The notes below the pieces were generated by a model. That model was not told the DNA's origin. It was given only the letters and a program-made list of their open reading frames with translations, and searched no databases. A stretch of DNA of 32,463 nucleotides. Source: Oscillospiraceae bacterium. Its GTDB lineage: Bacteria; Bacillota; Clostridia; Oscillospirales; Oscillospiraceae. Below, piece by piece: positions 16,794-24,110 of the stretch (position 1 is the stretch's first letter; each line of letters begins with the position of its first letter). The stretch covers positions 1-32,463 of the forward strand of contig SVLC01000021.1 of assembly GCA_015068155.1 (NCBI GenBank), given 5' to 3'. The position numbers were made by a program, and so were the translations under genes.

Positions 16794-16822
16794 AGCATAC
16801 TACATTCCTGCGGAAAATGCAA
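16794..16822 (-). promoter_or_regulatory. groESL promoter
   Basis: On the minus strand TTGCAT (16822-16817), a 17-base spacer and TATGCT (16799-16794), directly upstream of CIRCE. Confidence 0.6.
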
Positions 16823-16874
16823 GAGGGAAAATGGGAATTTCCGTAAATTATTTATGAACCCATTGTGCAGAGGG

Positions 16875-16904
16875 TGTGGAAAACTGTGGAAAAGTGTGGA
16901 AAAC
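16875..16904. repeat. three tandem 10-bp DnaA-box-like repeats
   Basis: Three head-to-tail copies of TGTGGAAAA plus C or G (16875-16884, 16885-16894, 16895-16904). Read on the other strand each is TTTTCCACA, which fits the relaxed DnaA-box consensus TTWTNCACA. The repeat period equals about one helical turn. An A/T-rich stretch (16905-16950) follows. The rest of the 405-base gap between groES and the secreted-protein gene holds CIRCE and two promoters; no gene is seen. Confidence 0.5.
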
Positions 16905-16968
16905 CCAATGTTTTAAGGGAAAAAGAAGATAAAAAAGAAAAAATTATTCGTGAAATGGAATTTTTTTC

Positions 16969-16997
16969 TTGATTATTTCATATTATTGTGTTACAAT
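16969..16997 (+). promoter_or_regulatory. promoter for the secreted wall protein
   Basis: TTGATT (16969-16974), a 17-base spacer and TACAAT (16992-16997) with an upstream TG (extended -10). Confidence 0.65.
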
Positions 16998-17101
16998 TCA
17001 CAGTGCCTCGGTGCGCGCACCGTTGCTTTTGTGCGCCCAAATGGGCAAAATACAAGATTTTTACCCCCTTTTACTCATATTGAAGGAAAGGAACATCCCT
17101 T

Positions 17102-18934
17102 ATGTGCAAGAAGATCCTTCGGATCCTTCCTCTGGCTCTGGCGCTCCTTCTGCTTCTGAGTGTGATCCCCACTACGGATTCTGCTGCCGTGCAGTCCCGC
17201 GAAGACCGCATCCTGCAGCAGATCACCGATACATACGCCGACGCGCTGGAAGGCAGCGACCGCTACTCCTTCCGGGGTTCCTGCGGCGCGTTTGTCAACT
17301 GGCATACGTATTTACTGGGCATCAACACCGGCTTCTACTCCGCCAACGGCAATCAGCAGTATGATTTGTACAAGGATATGGAGTTTACCACCGGCGGTTT
17401 CCGGGTGGAGGCACTGTCCGCCGGCAAGTACACCATGAAGCAAGCGCTGAATCTGCTGACCAACAATGGCACGGAAGATGCATTCAACATTTTGGTGGGC
17501 TTCCAGAAGACCAATACCACCGCCGGCAGAAAGTACGGCCATGCGGCATTTATCCATGCAATTATGGATGGCAAGGTTTACTACAGCGAGAGCTACTCCA
17601 CTACCATCAGCGGGAAATACTATGCAGAGGGCACGCCCATCGTGCTGACCATTGATCAATTCTGCAAGTACTACAGCGGCTGGACCACCTATGAAGGCCT
17701 GATCCACTTTGGTCTGAAAACCTATCAGGACAAGTGCGAATTCCTGCCGGCTTATCTGTATGCCACGGTGGACCGGGAAACCAAGCTTTACACCGCGGCC
17801 TGCACCCCCGAGGTGGACCGCAGCAGCGAAGTGATGCGTGTGCTGCAGCCCGGCGAGCGGCTCAGTGTTACCGGCATGTACCGCAACACCAAGGGCGAAT
17901 ACTGGTACCAGGTGGAGGATGCCGGTATCGGTTATGTGCCGGCTGCCCATACCCAGGTGGAAAGTATGCGCTATGATGATGTGACGGTTACCGGCATCAG
18001 CGCGCCTACCGAGCAGCGCAAGGGCAACATCTTTAATATCAAGGGTGTTGTGACCGCTACATACAACAATATTTGTTCCGTCCGCGCCCAGGTGTTTACC
18101 ATCACCGAAGACGGCCTGCAACACTGGATGACCACCACCGATAAGGTGACGGACAACAGCTACAGCCTGTCTTACAGCGTGGTGTCCGACCGGATGGCCT
18201 TCCGCCTGCTGGATGTGGGTACTTACCGGTATGAAATGGCCGTGGTGGTCAGCAACAACTATTATGCTGACGGCGCTATGCAGACCGAATGGACCACCCT
18301 GCGGCTGTGGTGCTCCGATTTTAAGGTGGTGGACCAGAAGGGCGGCACCGCCAGTGTCAAGTTCGACACCTGCGGCGGCAACACCGCGCTGAATGCGGCG
18401 GAATTGGAGCTGGGCAGCACCCTCGGCACACTGCCGGAGGCCAAGCGGGACGGCTATGTGTTCCTGGGCTGGTATACCGCTGCGGAAGGCGGTCAGCAGG
18501 TGCGGGAAGATTATGTCCTGGAAAAGGACATGACGCTGTATGCCCAGTGGGAAAAGGCTACGGACTTTACCGGCTGGTTCCAGGAAAACGGCAGACCCTA
18601 CTATTTGATCCACGGCCAGCGGGTCATCGGCTTTTTCCAGGTGGACGGCATCACCTACTACCAGGATGCGGACGGTTTCCTGGTCACCGGCTGGATGGTG
18701 ATCAATGAGACCCGGTATTACTTCAATGCCAACGGTTCCATGGTCCAGGGCTGGTACGAGATCGACCGGTCCCGGTACTATTTCGGCGCCGACGGCACAG
18801 CCATCATCGGTTGGGCAGAGATCGACGGGAAGATTTACTATTTCGATGACAACTGCGTTATGGTAAAAGGAACTTACACCATCGAGGATGTGACCTATAC
18901 CTTCGGCGAGGACGGCGTTTTGCTGGTCCAGTAA
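17102..18934 (+). CDS. secreted multidomain protein: papain-like domain, SH3, InlB B-repeat, choline-binding-like repeats
   Basis: A 610-residue exported protein. Signal peptide 1 to about 28 (basic start, Leu-rich core, Ala-x-Ala-like end). Residues about 35-205 resemble a papain/CHAP/NlpC-type domain: GSCGAFVNW (Cys61) and KYGHAAFIHAI (His147, His152); the catalytic assignment is tentative. A bacterial SH3-like domain lies at about 215-285, a beta-sandwich region at about 290-410, and an InlB B-repeat at about 418-484 (GYVFLGWYT, MTLYAQW). Six roughly 20-residue repeats with GW and YYF motifs (491-610) resemble glucan/choline-binding repeats and should anchor it to the wall. It probably acts on or binds the cell surface. 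The ATG follows AAGGAAAGGAA. A two-component system lies downstream beyond a terminator. Confidence 0.75.
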   Translation: MCKKILRILPLALALLLLLSVIPTTDSAAVQSREDRILQQITDTYADALEGSDRYSFRGSCGAFVNWHTYLLGINTGFYSANGNQQYDLYKDMEFTTGGFRVEALSAGKYTMKQALNLLTNNGTEDAFNILVGFQKTNTTAGRKYGHAAFIHAIMDGKVYYSESYSTTISGKYYAEGTPIVLTIDQFCKYYSGWTTYEGLIHFGLKTYQDKCEFLPAYLYATVDRETKLYTAACTPEVDRSSEVMRVLQPGERLSVTGMYRNTKGEYWYQVEDAGIGYVPAAHTQVESMRYDDVTVTGISAPTEQRKGNIFNIKGVVTATYNNICSVRAQVFTITEDGLQHWMTTTDKVTDNSYSLSYSVVSDRMAFRLLDVGTYRYEMAVVVSNNYYADGAMQTEWTTLRLWCSDFKVVDQKGGTASVKFDTCGGNTALNAAELELGSTLGTLPEAKRDGYVFLGWYTAAEGGQQVREDYVLEKDMTLYAQWEKATDFTGWFQENGRPYYLIHGQRVIGFFQVDGITYYQDADGFLVTGWMVINETRYYFNANGSMVQGWYEIDRSRYYFGADGTAIIGWAEIDGKIYYFDDNCVMVKGTYTIEDVTYTFGEDGVLLVQ

Positions 18935-18945
18935 TTCCATATTTG

Positions 18946-18977
18946 ACCCTGCGGCAACCTGCCGCAGGGTTTTCTTA
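18946..18977 (+). terminator. terminator after the secreted protein gene
   Basis: A perfect 10-base stem (ACCCTGCGGC, 18946-18955; GCCGCAGGGT, 18961-18970) with a 5-base loop, then TTTCTT. Confidence 0.9.
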
Positions 18978-19013
18978 TACATTTCTTAATAACTTACCCA
19001 CTTTTTTCTTAAT
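18972..19013 (+). promoter_or_regulatory. TTCTTA direct repeats upstream of the response regulator
   Basis: TTCTTA occurs at 18972, 18983 and 19006, the last two extended to TTCTTAAT. The first two are 11 bases apart and the third is 23 further on, about one and two helical turns. Such repeats suit an OmpR/PhoB-type regulator and suggest autoregulation. The first copy overlaps the terminator T-run, so it may be coincidental. Confidence 0.45.
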
Positions 19014-19067
19014 TCATTCCGTGATAGGATGTAGACAGAAAAAATTCTGTTATGTGAGGAGAGAACG

Positions 19068-19757
19068 ATGTATACTGTTTTAATTTGTGATGACCAGCGG
19101 GATATTGTCAATGCGTTGAAGATATACCTAAAGCCGGAGGGCTATCAGCTTCTGGAGAGCTTTACCGGCCAGGAGGCGGTGGAGATCGTCAGAAGTCAGC
19201 CGGTGCATTTGGTGCTGCTGGATGTGATGATGCCGAAGATGGACGGAATCACGGCAACGGCAAAGATCAGGGAATTTTCCGATGTGCCTATTTTATTGCT
19301 CACCGCCAAATCCGAGATCGAGGATAAGGTGCTGGGGCTGAATGTGGGGGCGGATGATTATATCACCAAGCCTTTTGCTCCGGTGGAGGTGCTGGCCCGG
19401 GTGCGGTCGGCGCTGCGGCGGTATGCCAATTTCGGCAGACCCCGGGAGCCGGGATTGCTGTCGGTGGGCAGCATCAGCCTGGATGACCGCACCAAAACGG
19501 TTGCGGTGGACGACGAGCCGGTGAGTCTGACCCCTATCGAGTATGGAATTTTGAAACTACTCATGGAAAATCCGGGGAAGGTATATTCCACCAGAAAACT
19601 GTATGAAGCGGTATGGCAGGAGCCGGCCATTGGCAATGAAGGCGCGGTGGCGGTACACATCCGTCATTTGCGGGAAAAATTGGAGATCGACCCGTCAGAA
19701 CCCCGTTATCTGAAGGTGGTTTGGGGCCAGGGCTACAAAATCGAAGGAGGGAAATAA
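19068..19757 (+). CDS. OmpR/PhoB-family response regulator
   Basis: A 229-residue two-domain regulator. Receiver domain about 1-118: acidic pair D8-D9, phosphorylation site D52 (LLDVMMP), T79 and K101 (KPF). A C-terminal winged helix about 130-227 follows, including LTPIEYGILKLL, VHIRHLREK and WGQGYKI. It is a transcription factor activated by the adjacent kinase, whose start lies 1 base after this gene's stop codon. The ATG follows GAGGAGAG. The combination with a VanS-like kinase suggests envelope or antimicrobial sensing, though the signal is unknown. Confidence 0.9.
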   Translation: MYTVLICDDQRDIVNALKIYLKPEGYQLLESFTGQEAVEIVRSQPVHLVLLDVMMPKMDGITATAKIREFSDVPILLLTAKSEIEDKVLGLNVGADDYITKPFAPVEVLARVRSALRRYANFGRPREPGLLSVGSISLDDRTKTVAVDDEPVSLTPIEYGILKLLMENPGKVYSTRKLYEAVWQEPAIGNEGAVAVHIRHLREKLEIDPSEPRYLKVVWGQGYKIEGGK

Positions 19758-19758
19758 T

Positions 19759-21783
19759 ATGAAAAGCTTGGCAATGAAGTTTGCGGCGGTTTTTGTGGCG
19801 GCGCTGTGTCTGCTGACGGCAGCAGGCAGCGGATTGGGCATTTTTGCGGTAAGCGCCTGGGAAACGGATGCCACCAGCGCCCAGCAGGTATGGGAGCGGG
19901 AATTCCGGAGCTATGCCAGGGATTATGCGTATAGCCAGGCCAGAGCCTGGGCAAGTCTTTATCTGAGTACCGCGCCGGAGGAAGCGGTGGAGGCGCTGGC
20001 AGACGGCTGTTTGCCCGGCATATCCGCAGATCTGGTAGCAGCGGGCGTGTCGCTGTATTCCTATACCTTACGGCTAAACGGCGAGGTGATCTCCAGCGGC
20101 GGTACGGATGCGCCGCCGGACGCCGAATGTATGGTCTACAGCTTTACGGATATTACCCCTTCCTATACAGAGATACATCCGCATTCGGGGGAGAATCAAC
20201 CCCCTAACGGTGGCGTTCTGATAGGCTCCGAGGTATATGACGGTCTGTTATATGATGTCTTTTCCTGCCAAAATCTCACCTTTCAGGCAGATGTGGTGCT
20301 GTACCAAACCGGCGGCTTTACGCTGGGAAGCCTGCTGGAATGGATCTGGCAGATCCGGGATGCGCTGCCCTTCGTTTTGGCCTGGAGCGTGTTGCTGCTG
20401 GCAGTTTGCGCGGTGTATCTGTGCTGGGCGGCGGGAAGACGGCCCAAAACAGAGGAGATCCGGCCCGGCGGACTCAATCGGCTGCCCCTGGATCTGTATG
20501 CCGCTGCAGATTGTTTTTTAGGATACTGGGGGTGTATGCTCCTGTTTGAAGGTGTGCCGGCGCTGCTTTCCAGCGGCATATACCGGATGGCGGCAGTGAC
20601 GGCTGTGACGGTATGCTATGCCATGTGCCTGGTGATAGTGGGTTATGGGTTTGCTTTTGCGGCCCAGGTCAAGGTCAAGGGCTTTTGGTGGCGCCACAGC
20701 GTCATCGGCTGGTGCTGCATCCGGGTATGGCGGGGTGTTTGCTTTTGCTGCCGGGGCGTCCGGGCGGTGTTTCGGCTGCTGCCGGTGATGTGGCAATGGC
20801 TGCTGACTGCCGCGGCCATGGTGCTGGCGCTGGGCATAGCCGGGGTACCGGCCTTTTATGTCAATAGCTACATTCGTACGGAGCCGGTGTTCGTGCTGGC
20901 GTTTCTGATCCTATGCCTGGGCTGCGTGGGTGTGGTCCTGTATGGGGGTTACTGCTTCGGCGTTATTTTGAAGGGCGCGAAAACCATGGCAGAGGGCCAG
21001 GTGGACCGGAAGATCGACACAAAATATTTAGTGGGGCCGTTTCTTGCCTGCGCGGAGCATCTCAACAGCCTTTCCGGGGCAGCATTGGCGGCGGCCAGGA
21101 AACAGATGCGATCGGAACGGATGAAAACGGAGCTGATCACCAATGTGTCCCACGATATCAAAACACCCCTGACCTCCATTATCAACTATGTGGATCTGCT
21201 GCAGCAGCCCCATTCCCCGGAGGCGGGACAGCAATATCTGGAAGTGCTGAACCGCCAGGCCCAGCGGCTAAAGAAACTGACGGAGGACCTGGTGGAGCTG
21301 AGCAAAGCCAATTCCGGAAATGTATCGGTAACGCTGACGGCGCTGGAAGCCGGCGAAACGGTGATGCAGGCATTGGGGGAATTTGGCGATAAACTGGATG
21401 CGGTGCCGCTGAGCGTGGTGTTCCGCCAGCCGGAGCAGCCGCTGCGGATGCTGGCGGATGGCCGGCTGACCTGGCGGGTCATCAGTAATCTGCTGAGCAA
21501 TACGGTGAAATACGCCCAAAGCGGCACGCGGCTGTATGTGGATATCCTGGAAACGGAAAGCGCTGTGGAGATCTCTTTTAAGAATATCTCCCGGGAAAGT
21601 CTGAATATTACCGCAGATGAGCTGATGGAACGGTTTGTCCGGGGAGATTCTGCCCGCAATACGGAAGGAAGCGGATTGGGTTTGAGCATCGCCGCCGGGT
21701 TGATGCAGGCCCAGGGCGGCAGTTTGGCGCTGACGGTGGATGGCGACTTGTTCAAAGTGCTGCTGACATTCCCAAAAGGATAG
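19759..21783 (+). CDS. membrane sensor histidine kinase, VanS-like
   Basis: A 674-residue kinase. A transmembrane segment (about 8-30) and an extracytoplasmic region of about 170 residues (35-200) come first. Four or more further transmembrane segments (about 203-225, 250-300, 345-370, 376-402) precede a HAMP-like linker. The DHp H-box is NVSHDIKTPLTSI (His465) and the N-box is RVISNLLSNTVKY (N577, N581). The ATP lid has GSGLGLS (637-643). The usual DxGxG G1 box is not visible; that position reads ISFKNISRESLN, as I recall for a subset of VanS-like kinases. It starts 1 base after the regulator stop, so translation is coupled. The ligand is unknown. Two extra Cys- and Trp-rich segments (about 318-332) are unusual. 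Confidence 0.85.
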   Translation: MKSLAMKFAAVFVAALCLLTAAGSGLGIFAVSAWETDATSAQQVWEREFRSYARDYAYSQARAWASLYLSTAPEEAVEALADGCLPGISADLVAAGVSLYSYTLRLNGEVISSGGTDAPPDAECMVYSFTDITPSYTEIHPHSGENQPPNGGVLIGSEVYDGLLYDVFSCQNLTFQADVVLYQTGGFTLGSLLEWIWQIRDALPFVLAWSVLLLAVCAVYLCWAAGRRPKTEEIRPGGLNRLPLDLYAAADCFLGYWGCMLLFEGVPALLSSGIYRMAAVTAVTVCYAMCLVIVGYGFAFAAQVKVKGFWWRHSVIGWCCIRVWRGVCFCCRGVRAVFRLLPVMWQWLLTAAAMVLALGIAGVPAFYVNSYIRTEPVFVLAFLILCLGCVGVVLYGGYCFGVILKGAKTMAEGQVDRKIDTKYLVGPFLACAEHLNSLSGAALAAARKQMRSERMKTELITNVSHDIKTPLTSIINYVDLLQQPHSPEAGQQYLEVLNRQAQRLKKLTEDLVELSKANSGNVSVTLTALEAGETVMQALGEFGDKLDAVPLSVVFRQPEQPLRMLADGRLTWRVISNLLSNTVKYAQSGTRLYVDILETESAVEISFKNISRESLNITADELMERFVRGDSARNTEGSGLGLSIAAGLMQAQGGSLALTVDGDLFKVLLTFPKG

Positions 21784-21840
21784 GCGGCGAACCGGGGCCC
21801 TTTGACGCCGGACGGATAAAATCGTTTACAAAATCGTCGA

Positions 21841-22024
21841 GGTTTGTTTTCACTTTGGCTAAGGGCCGTTCAAAAGCGGGTGATAGGATACATACAAGAA
21901 AGGCGGCGGAAGCCGTGAGCCGCTGTCTTTCTGCGACAAGCAGATCGCAAATCCTCTTTTCTACCTCTCTTCTTTCAAACCCCTTTCGCAAAAGGTCCCG
22001 CTGCTTCCGGCAGCGGGATTCTTT
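21841..22024 (+). ncRNA. candidate structured RNA with terminator
   Basis: Possible outer helix GGTTTG (21841-21846) with CAAACC (21976-21981), a middle helix AGGAT (21885-21889) with ATCCT (21951-21955), and two inner hairpins: AGAAAG-GCGGC (21897-21907) with GCCGC-tgt-CTTTCT (21919-21932), and GCGA (21933-21936) with TCGC (21945-21948). A strong hairpin with TTTT follows (21997-22024). AGCGGG (21875-21880) could pair with CCCGCT (21997-22002) and so compete with that hairpin. It does not match riboswitch, T-box or 6S motifs that I know. It may be an ncRNA, an attenuator, or a long kinase 3' end. Confidence 0.35.
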
Positions 22025-22025
22025 T
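21997..22025 (+). terminator. intrinsic terminator before the noc-like gene
   Basis: A perfect 8-base stem (CCCGCTGC, 21997-22004; GCAGCGGG, 22010-22017) with a TTCCG loop, followed by ATTCTTTT. Confidence 0.8.
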
Positions 22026-22116
22026 CGTTTCAGGGGGTATGCATTTCCGGGGCGAAATCCGTCGGGCGATTTCCCGGCAGAGATTTCCTATTTCGTGAAT
22101 TTTCCCGGGCAATGGC

Positions 22117-22125
22117 TGATACAAT
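22117..22125 (+). promoter_or_regulatory. extended -10 promoter for the noc-like gene
   Basis: TGA-TACAAT gives an extended -10. No good -35 is seen at the expected distance. Confidence 0.5.
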
Positions 22126-22161
22126 GGGCCGTACCCACTCATTACATAGGAGGAACGGCCA

Positions 22162-22944
22162 ATGCAATGCCAAAAACTGAAAACTTATATGGAAACCGGC
22201 CGGGTGGTATTCGTACCGGCCCGGGCCATCCGCCCCAATCCGTCCCAGCCCCGAAAGGTCTTTCGGGAAGACGCGCTGCAGGAGCTGGCCGACAGCATTC
22301 GCGCCCACGGCATCCTGCAGCCGCTGTCGGTGCGCCGGGTAGGCGCCGGGTACGAACTGATCGCCGGAGAACGCCGCCTGCGGGCGGCCCAGATGGCGGG
22401 GCTGACGGAAATTCCCTGCATCGTCATGAGCATGGACGAAAAAGAGTCCGGCCTGGCGGCCATGATCGAAAATCTCCAACGGCAGGACCTGGATTTTATC
22501 GAAGAAGCCCGGGGCGTGGCCATGCTGATGGAAAAATGGAGCCTGAGCCAGGAACAGGCTGCCAAATTCCTGGGAAAAAGCCAAAGCGCCGTGGCCAATA
22601 AGCTGCGGCTGCTGAAGCATTCGCCCCAGGTGCTGGAGGAACTGCGCCGCCACAATCTGACGGAGCGCCATGCCCGGGCGCTGCTGAAGCTGCCGTCGGA
22701 AAATCAAAAAATGGCGGTGATCGCCAGCATCGTCCAGTTGGATATGAATGTGGCCCGGACGGAACGGTACATCGACTCGCTGCTGCAGGAAAAACAGGCC
22801 CGGGAGCATAAGCCCAATGTGGGGGCGTTTATTCAAAATCTCACCCAAACCCTGTCCAAGATCCAGTTGGCCGGCATTTCCGCGGTGTCGGAGCGCCGGG
22901 AAACGGAAAACGAGATCGTGCTGACCATTACATTCCCAAAGTAA
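22162..22944 (+). CDS. noc: ParB/Noc-family nucleoid occlusion-type protein
   Basis: A 260-residue ParB-family protein. The N-terminal CTP-binding/ParB domain (about 15-115) has the motif GERRLRAA (69-76) and ENLQRQDL (103-110). A helix-turn-helix lies at about 127-151 (LSQEQAAKFLGKSQSAVANKL) and a C-terminal dimerisation part ends in ITFPK, as in Noc. Noc binds dispersed sites and blocks division over the chromosome; Spo0J (ParB) binds parS near the origin. No parA/soj lies beside it, which favours Noc over a segregation ParB, but length and motifs do not settle this. The ATG follows ATAGGAGGAACGGCCA. It is monocistronic, ending at a hairpin. Confidence 0.75.
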   Translation: MQCQKLKTYMETGRVVFVPARAIRPNPSQPRKVFREDALQELADSIRAHGILQPLSVRRVGAGYELIAGERRLRAAQMAGLTEIPCIVMSMDEKESGLAAMIENLQRQDLDFIEEARGVAMLMEKWSLSQEQAAKFLGKSQSAVANKLRLLKHSPQVLEELRRHNLTERHARALLKLPSENQKMAVIASIVQLDMNVARTERYIDSLLQEKQAREHKPNVGAFIQNLTQTLSKIQLAGISAVSERRETENEIVLTITFPK

Positions 22945-22969
22945 GGACCGGTTTGGCGGAAACGAAAAA

Positions 22970-22999
22970 CGCAGGGGCGATCCATAGGTCGCCCCTGCG
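22970..22999. terminator. bidirectional terminator
   Basis: A perfect 11-base stem (CGCAGGGGCGA, 22970-22980; TCGCCCCTGCG, 22989-22999) with an 8-base loop. The T-run is better for the minus strand, where it ends the SdpI-like gene. Confidence 0.8.
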
Positions 23000-23008
23000 A
23001 TAATATTC

Positions 23009-23491
23009 TTATCCCCGGAACATCTGACTCCAGGTTAGGCGGCGGTTGCCTTTCCGGTCGAAATGCAGCATCACTGTTACATACACCACCAGCCGCAGCG
23101 CCAGTACGATCATACCCTGCAGCGCCAGGCAGGAAACCGCTTTCCACATCACATCCGTCGGCTCCATGGCAGGGAAGGTGGCGTTCAGCAGCACCACACC
23201 CACGATCATGGTCAGGCCAGCCAGGGTCCACAGAATGCCGGCCAGCTTTTGGGTGTAGCGCCAGGCGTCCGGGCTTCCCATACCCCAATAGCACCGATAA
23301 CCGGCGGTGTAGTTGGCCTCTTTCGGCGCGATGAGGAAATAATACATTCCCAAACCCAGCAGCACCACAGGCACCGCAAACAGGGCGATCCGGGAAATCT
23401 GGATGATCCAGTTGATCAGCGTCATAATATCCGGCAGCAGGGCGCTGATATCGAAATCATCCATCAATTGTTTGATATTTTCAATGGTCAT
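23009..23491 (-). CDS. SdpI-like membrane protein
   Basis: A 160-residue protein with about four hydrophobic segments (about 20-30, 32-52, 83-105, 115-140). The segment GYRCYWGMGSPDAW (about 64-77) with following KLAGILW matches the SdpI/YfhL pattern of a glycine-Tyr-Arg motif before a Trp-containing helix. SdpI gives immunity to the SDP killing toxin and acts as a signalling protein; no SDP toxin is encoded here, so the role is uncertain. The ATG follows AAGGAGTCCCT, 9 bases after the nrdR stop, so the two are cotranscribed. Confidence 0.6.
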   Translation of the reverse strand: MTIENIKQLMDDFDISALLPDIMTLINWIIQISRIALFAVPVVLLGLGMYYFLIAPKEANYTAGYRCYWGMGSPDAWRYTQKLAGILWTLAGLTMIVGVVLLNATFPAMEPTDVMWKAVSCLALQGMIVLALRLVVYVTVMLHFDRKGNRRLTWSQMFRG

Positions 23492-23500
23492 AGGGACTCC

Positions 23501-23956
23501 TTACTTTTCCTCCAGGAAACGGCTGACCTCCCGAACAAAGCTGCTGACGTCCTGGAAACGGCGGTACACCGAAGCAAATCGAATGTAGGCCACCTCGTCC
23601 ATGGGCTTGATCCGCTCCATCACCATTTCGCCCAGGCGATCGGTGCTGATCTCCCGTTCCAGAGAGTTCTGGATAGCCTGCTCGATCTCGGTGGTGAGGC
23701 GGTCCAGATCGTCGATGTCCACTTTCCGCTTATCAAAGGCGCGGATCATGGAGTTGAGGATCTTGTTCCGGTCAAAATTCTGGCGGGTTCCATCCCGCTT
23801 TACAACAATAATGGGCAAACTTTCCACCATTTCATAGGTGGTAAAACGGCGCTGGCACTTCAGACACTCTCTGCGCCGGCGAATGCTTTGGCCGTCTTCA
23901 GAACGGCGGGAGTCCACAACTTTGCTTTCCTGATCGCCGCAAAACGGACATTTCAT
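23501..23956 (-). CDS. nrdR: transcriptional repressor NrdR
   Basis: A 151-residue NrdR of normal length. The N-terminal zinc ribbon has C3, C6, C31, C34 with the RRRRECLKC stretch, followed by an ATP-cone (about 47-137) beginning PIIVVKRDGTRQNFD. NrdR represses ribonucleotide reductase genes according to ATP/dATP levels. No nrd gene is in the window. The ATG follows AAGGGAGAAATGCAGT. Its leader carries a TGTAAA-N2-TTTACA dyad between the -10 and the ribosome site. Confidence 0.95.
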   Translation of the reverse strand: MKCPFCGDQESKVVDSRRSEDGQSIRRRRECLKCQRRFTTYEMVESLPIIVVKRDGTRQNFDRNKILNSMIRAFDKRKVDIDDLDRLTTEIEQAIQNSLEREISTDRLGEMVMERIKPMDEVAYIRFASVYRRFQDVSSFVREVSRFLEEK

Positions 23957-23974
23957 ACTGCATTTCTCCCTTTT

Positions 23975-23988
23975 TGTAAAGATTTACA
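23975..23988. promoter_or_regulatory. palindrome in the nrdR leader
   Basis: TGTAAA (23975-23980), GA, TTTACA (23983-23988): a perfect dyad at the expected transcription start. A candidate operator; it is not the known NrdR box. Confidence 0.45.
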
Positions 23989-23990
23989 TA

Positions 23991-24019
23991 ATTATAGCAG
24001 AAGATTTATGGTCTGTCCA
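23991..24019 (-). promoter_or_regulatory. nrdR promoter
   Basis: On the minus strand TGGACA (24019-24014), a 17-base spacer and a perfect TATAAT (23996-23991) with an upstream TG. Confidence 0.8.
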
Positions 24020-24029
24020 CCATTTTTTC

Positions 24030-24058
24030 TTGCGTTTTGGGAATAATTGCAGTAGAAT
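24030..24058 (+). promoter_or_regulatory. promoter for the small membrane protein gene
   Basis: TTGCGT (24030-24035), a 17-base spacer and TAGAAT (24053-24058), divergent from nrdR. Confidence 0.6.
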
Positions 24059-24110
24059 GGATGCACAAAATGTATGATCGCGGCTATTCCCGATCTCCAA
24101 GGAGCGCTTT

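Larger units (their letters stand above)
21784..22161 (+). other. 378-base gene-free region before the noc-like gene
   Basis: No convincing coding frame is seen on either strand. It contains a possible -35-like TTGACG at 21802-21807 with a poor -10, two copies of AAAATCGT (21819 and 21830 areas), the structured stretch described separately (21841-22024), and an extended -10 (22117-22125) for the downstream gene. Confidence 0.5.

Noticed and set aside
16875..16904. Chromosomal replication origin
   Set aside because: Only three box-like repeats; no dnaA, dnaN or rpmH nearby.
16950..17159. Small frame starting at GTG 16950
   Set aside because: It overlaps the promoter of the secreted protein and reads into that gene out of frame.
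21752..21991. 79-residue minus-strand frame
   Set aside because: It uses a TTG start without a ribosome site and lies over the putative structured RNA; the plus frame from 21855 likewise runs into noc out of frame.
21784..22025. 6S RNA, T-box or riboswitch
   Set aside because: None of the hallmark sequences I know, such as the T-box GGGTGGNACCGCG, occurs; left as an unnamed structured region.
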